The position numbers were made by a program, and so were the translations under genes. Source: Synergistales bacterium (lineage in GTDB: Bacteria > Synergistota > Synergistia > Synergistales > Thermovirgaceae). From it: a DNA stretch of 7,042 bases. The first letter of the stretch is position 1, and every line of letters starts with the position of its first letter. The DNA is taken from NCBI GenBank assembly GCA_018434645.1, contig JAHDOX010000049.1:1-7042 (forward strand), read 5' to 3'. The notes beneath the pieces are model-generated. The model was not told the origin of the DNA and made no database searches. It worked only from the letters and a program-made list of their open reading frames with translations. Positions 6,514 to 7,042 of the stretch are shown here, in pieces.

Positions 6514-6514
6514 C

Positions 6515-7042
6515 TTAAAAGCCGGTTCGCCGGAAAGTTTTCCCAATCAAAGAATCCATCCGACGTCTAACGTTATACAGACTTGCCGTGAACAATCCGA
6601 CACAGAGGACACACAGGATCGAGAAGTCGATGATAAAGGGCATGCGGTGAGCGCCGAGGACGGCACCGTGAAGAATGTCCGCCCCGTATGTGAGAGGGAG
6701 TGCATAGGAAAGGGGGCGTAGGAATACCGGCAGCTTCTCAATGGGAAAGAAGAGCCCGCAGAGAAAGATCATGGGAAAACGGAAAAAGTTCGAGAACGTC
6801 TGAGCCTCGAAGACCTCGCTCACGGCCACGGCGATGAAAAGGCCCAAAAATGTGGAAGCAACCGCTATCAGGAAAACAGCCGGAAAGAAAGCCGCCCAAA
6901 GGACAGAGGAGACGTCTGCGAAGAAAGAGGCCATACTGACCGGGACCAGGGCGTTCGCTGCCCCGAACAAAATGGCGCCGCCGGTTTTGGCGAGCATCAA
7001 TGTTTCCAGGAAGATGGGTGCGAGAAGGAGCCGTTCAAAGGA
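6515..7042 (-). CDS. ABC-2 type transporter permease, N-terminus cut off by window edge
   Basis: Read leftward from the window edge, the frame is open for 175 residues and ends in TAA at 6517-6515; the N-terminal part lies outside. The first visible residues, SFERLLLAPIFLETLMLAKT, match the conserved cytoplasmic stretch before the later membrane helices of ABC-2 permeases (DrrB/NodJ-like, COG0842). Four or so hydrophobic segments follow, then the family signature near the end: FRFPMIFLCGLFFPIEKLP, and further on LSYALPLTYGADILHGAVLG, followed by a last helix (IIDFSILCVLCVGLFTASLY) and a basic tail. Such permeases pair with an ATP-binding subunit, which would be expected upstream beyond the right edge, to export drugs, lipids or polysaccharides; the substrate is unknown. 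A TTG/ATG pair at 7000-6995 could be read as a start, but it falls inside the conserved motif, so the gene is partial. It converges on hutU and appears unrelated to histidine use. Confidence 0.88.
   Translation of the reverse strand, partial: SFERLLLAPIFLETLMLAKTGGAILFGAANALVPVSMASFFADVSSVLWAAFFPAVFLIAVASTFLGLFIAVAVSEVFEAQTFSNFFRFPMIFLCGLFFPIEKLPVFLRPLSYALPLTYGADILHGAVLGAHRMPFIIDFSILCVLCVGLFTASLYNVRRRMDSLIGKTFRRTGF

Noticed and set aside
6522..6533. CCGG-TTCG-CCGG small hairpin near the end of the permease gene
   Set aside because: Four-base-pair stem inside coding sequence with no adjoining T tract of its own; too short to call.
1..7042. CRISPR arrays, tRNA or rRNA genes, insertion sequences, phage or att-site signs
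   Set aside because: No direct-repeat arrays, transposase, integrase or RNA gene sequences were seen; coding style is uniform across the cluster.

Overview
The window holds a compact histidine-degradation (hut) gene cluster on the + strand, with a partial, unrelated membrane protein gene on the - strand at each end. It looks bacterial: strong Shine-Dalgarno sites, tight gene spacing including an ATGA stop/start overlap, and moderately high GC. The set is a long-form urocanase, imidazolonepropionase, and separate (unfused) glutamate formiminotransferase and formimino-THF cyclodeaminase. This fits an anaerobic amino-acid-fermenting bacterium, perhaps a member of the Synergistota or an anaerobic Firmicute. 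That placement is an inference from gene content, not a sequence match.

Layout. Positions 1-587 (-) encode the N-terminal part of a TauE/SafE-family permease that runs off the left edge. Positions 588-763 are a divergent control region with a candidate extended -10 for the permease, a candidate -35/-10 for the + strand, and a clear inverted repeat at 726-752 ending just before the regulator's ribosome binding site. Then come an IclR-family regulator (764-1501), ftcD (1575-2498), hutI (2495-3739), fchA (3769-4398) and hutU (4427-6460). A rho-independent terminator at 6476-6513 closes the cluster. The C-terminal part of an ABC-2 type permease (6515-7042, -) converges on it and runs off the right edge.

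How the genes work together. HutU hydrates urocanate to 4-imidazolone-5-propanoate. HutI opens the ring to N-formimino-L-glutamate. FtcD moves the formimino group to tetrahydrofolate, releasing glutamate. FchA releases ammonia to give 5,10-methenyl-THF. The route keeps the one-carbon unit on folate, unlike the HutF/HutG or formimidoylglutamase routes. The first enzyme, histidine ammonia-lyase (HutH), is not in the window. The IclR protein is the likely local regulator, and the inverted repeat is its likely operator.

I see no undescribed system here. The observations most worth checking are the candidate IclR operator for a hut cluster, the altered urocanase signature in the long-form HutU, and the uncertain start of the TauE/SafE gene.
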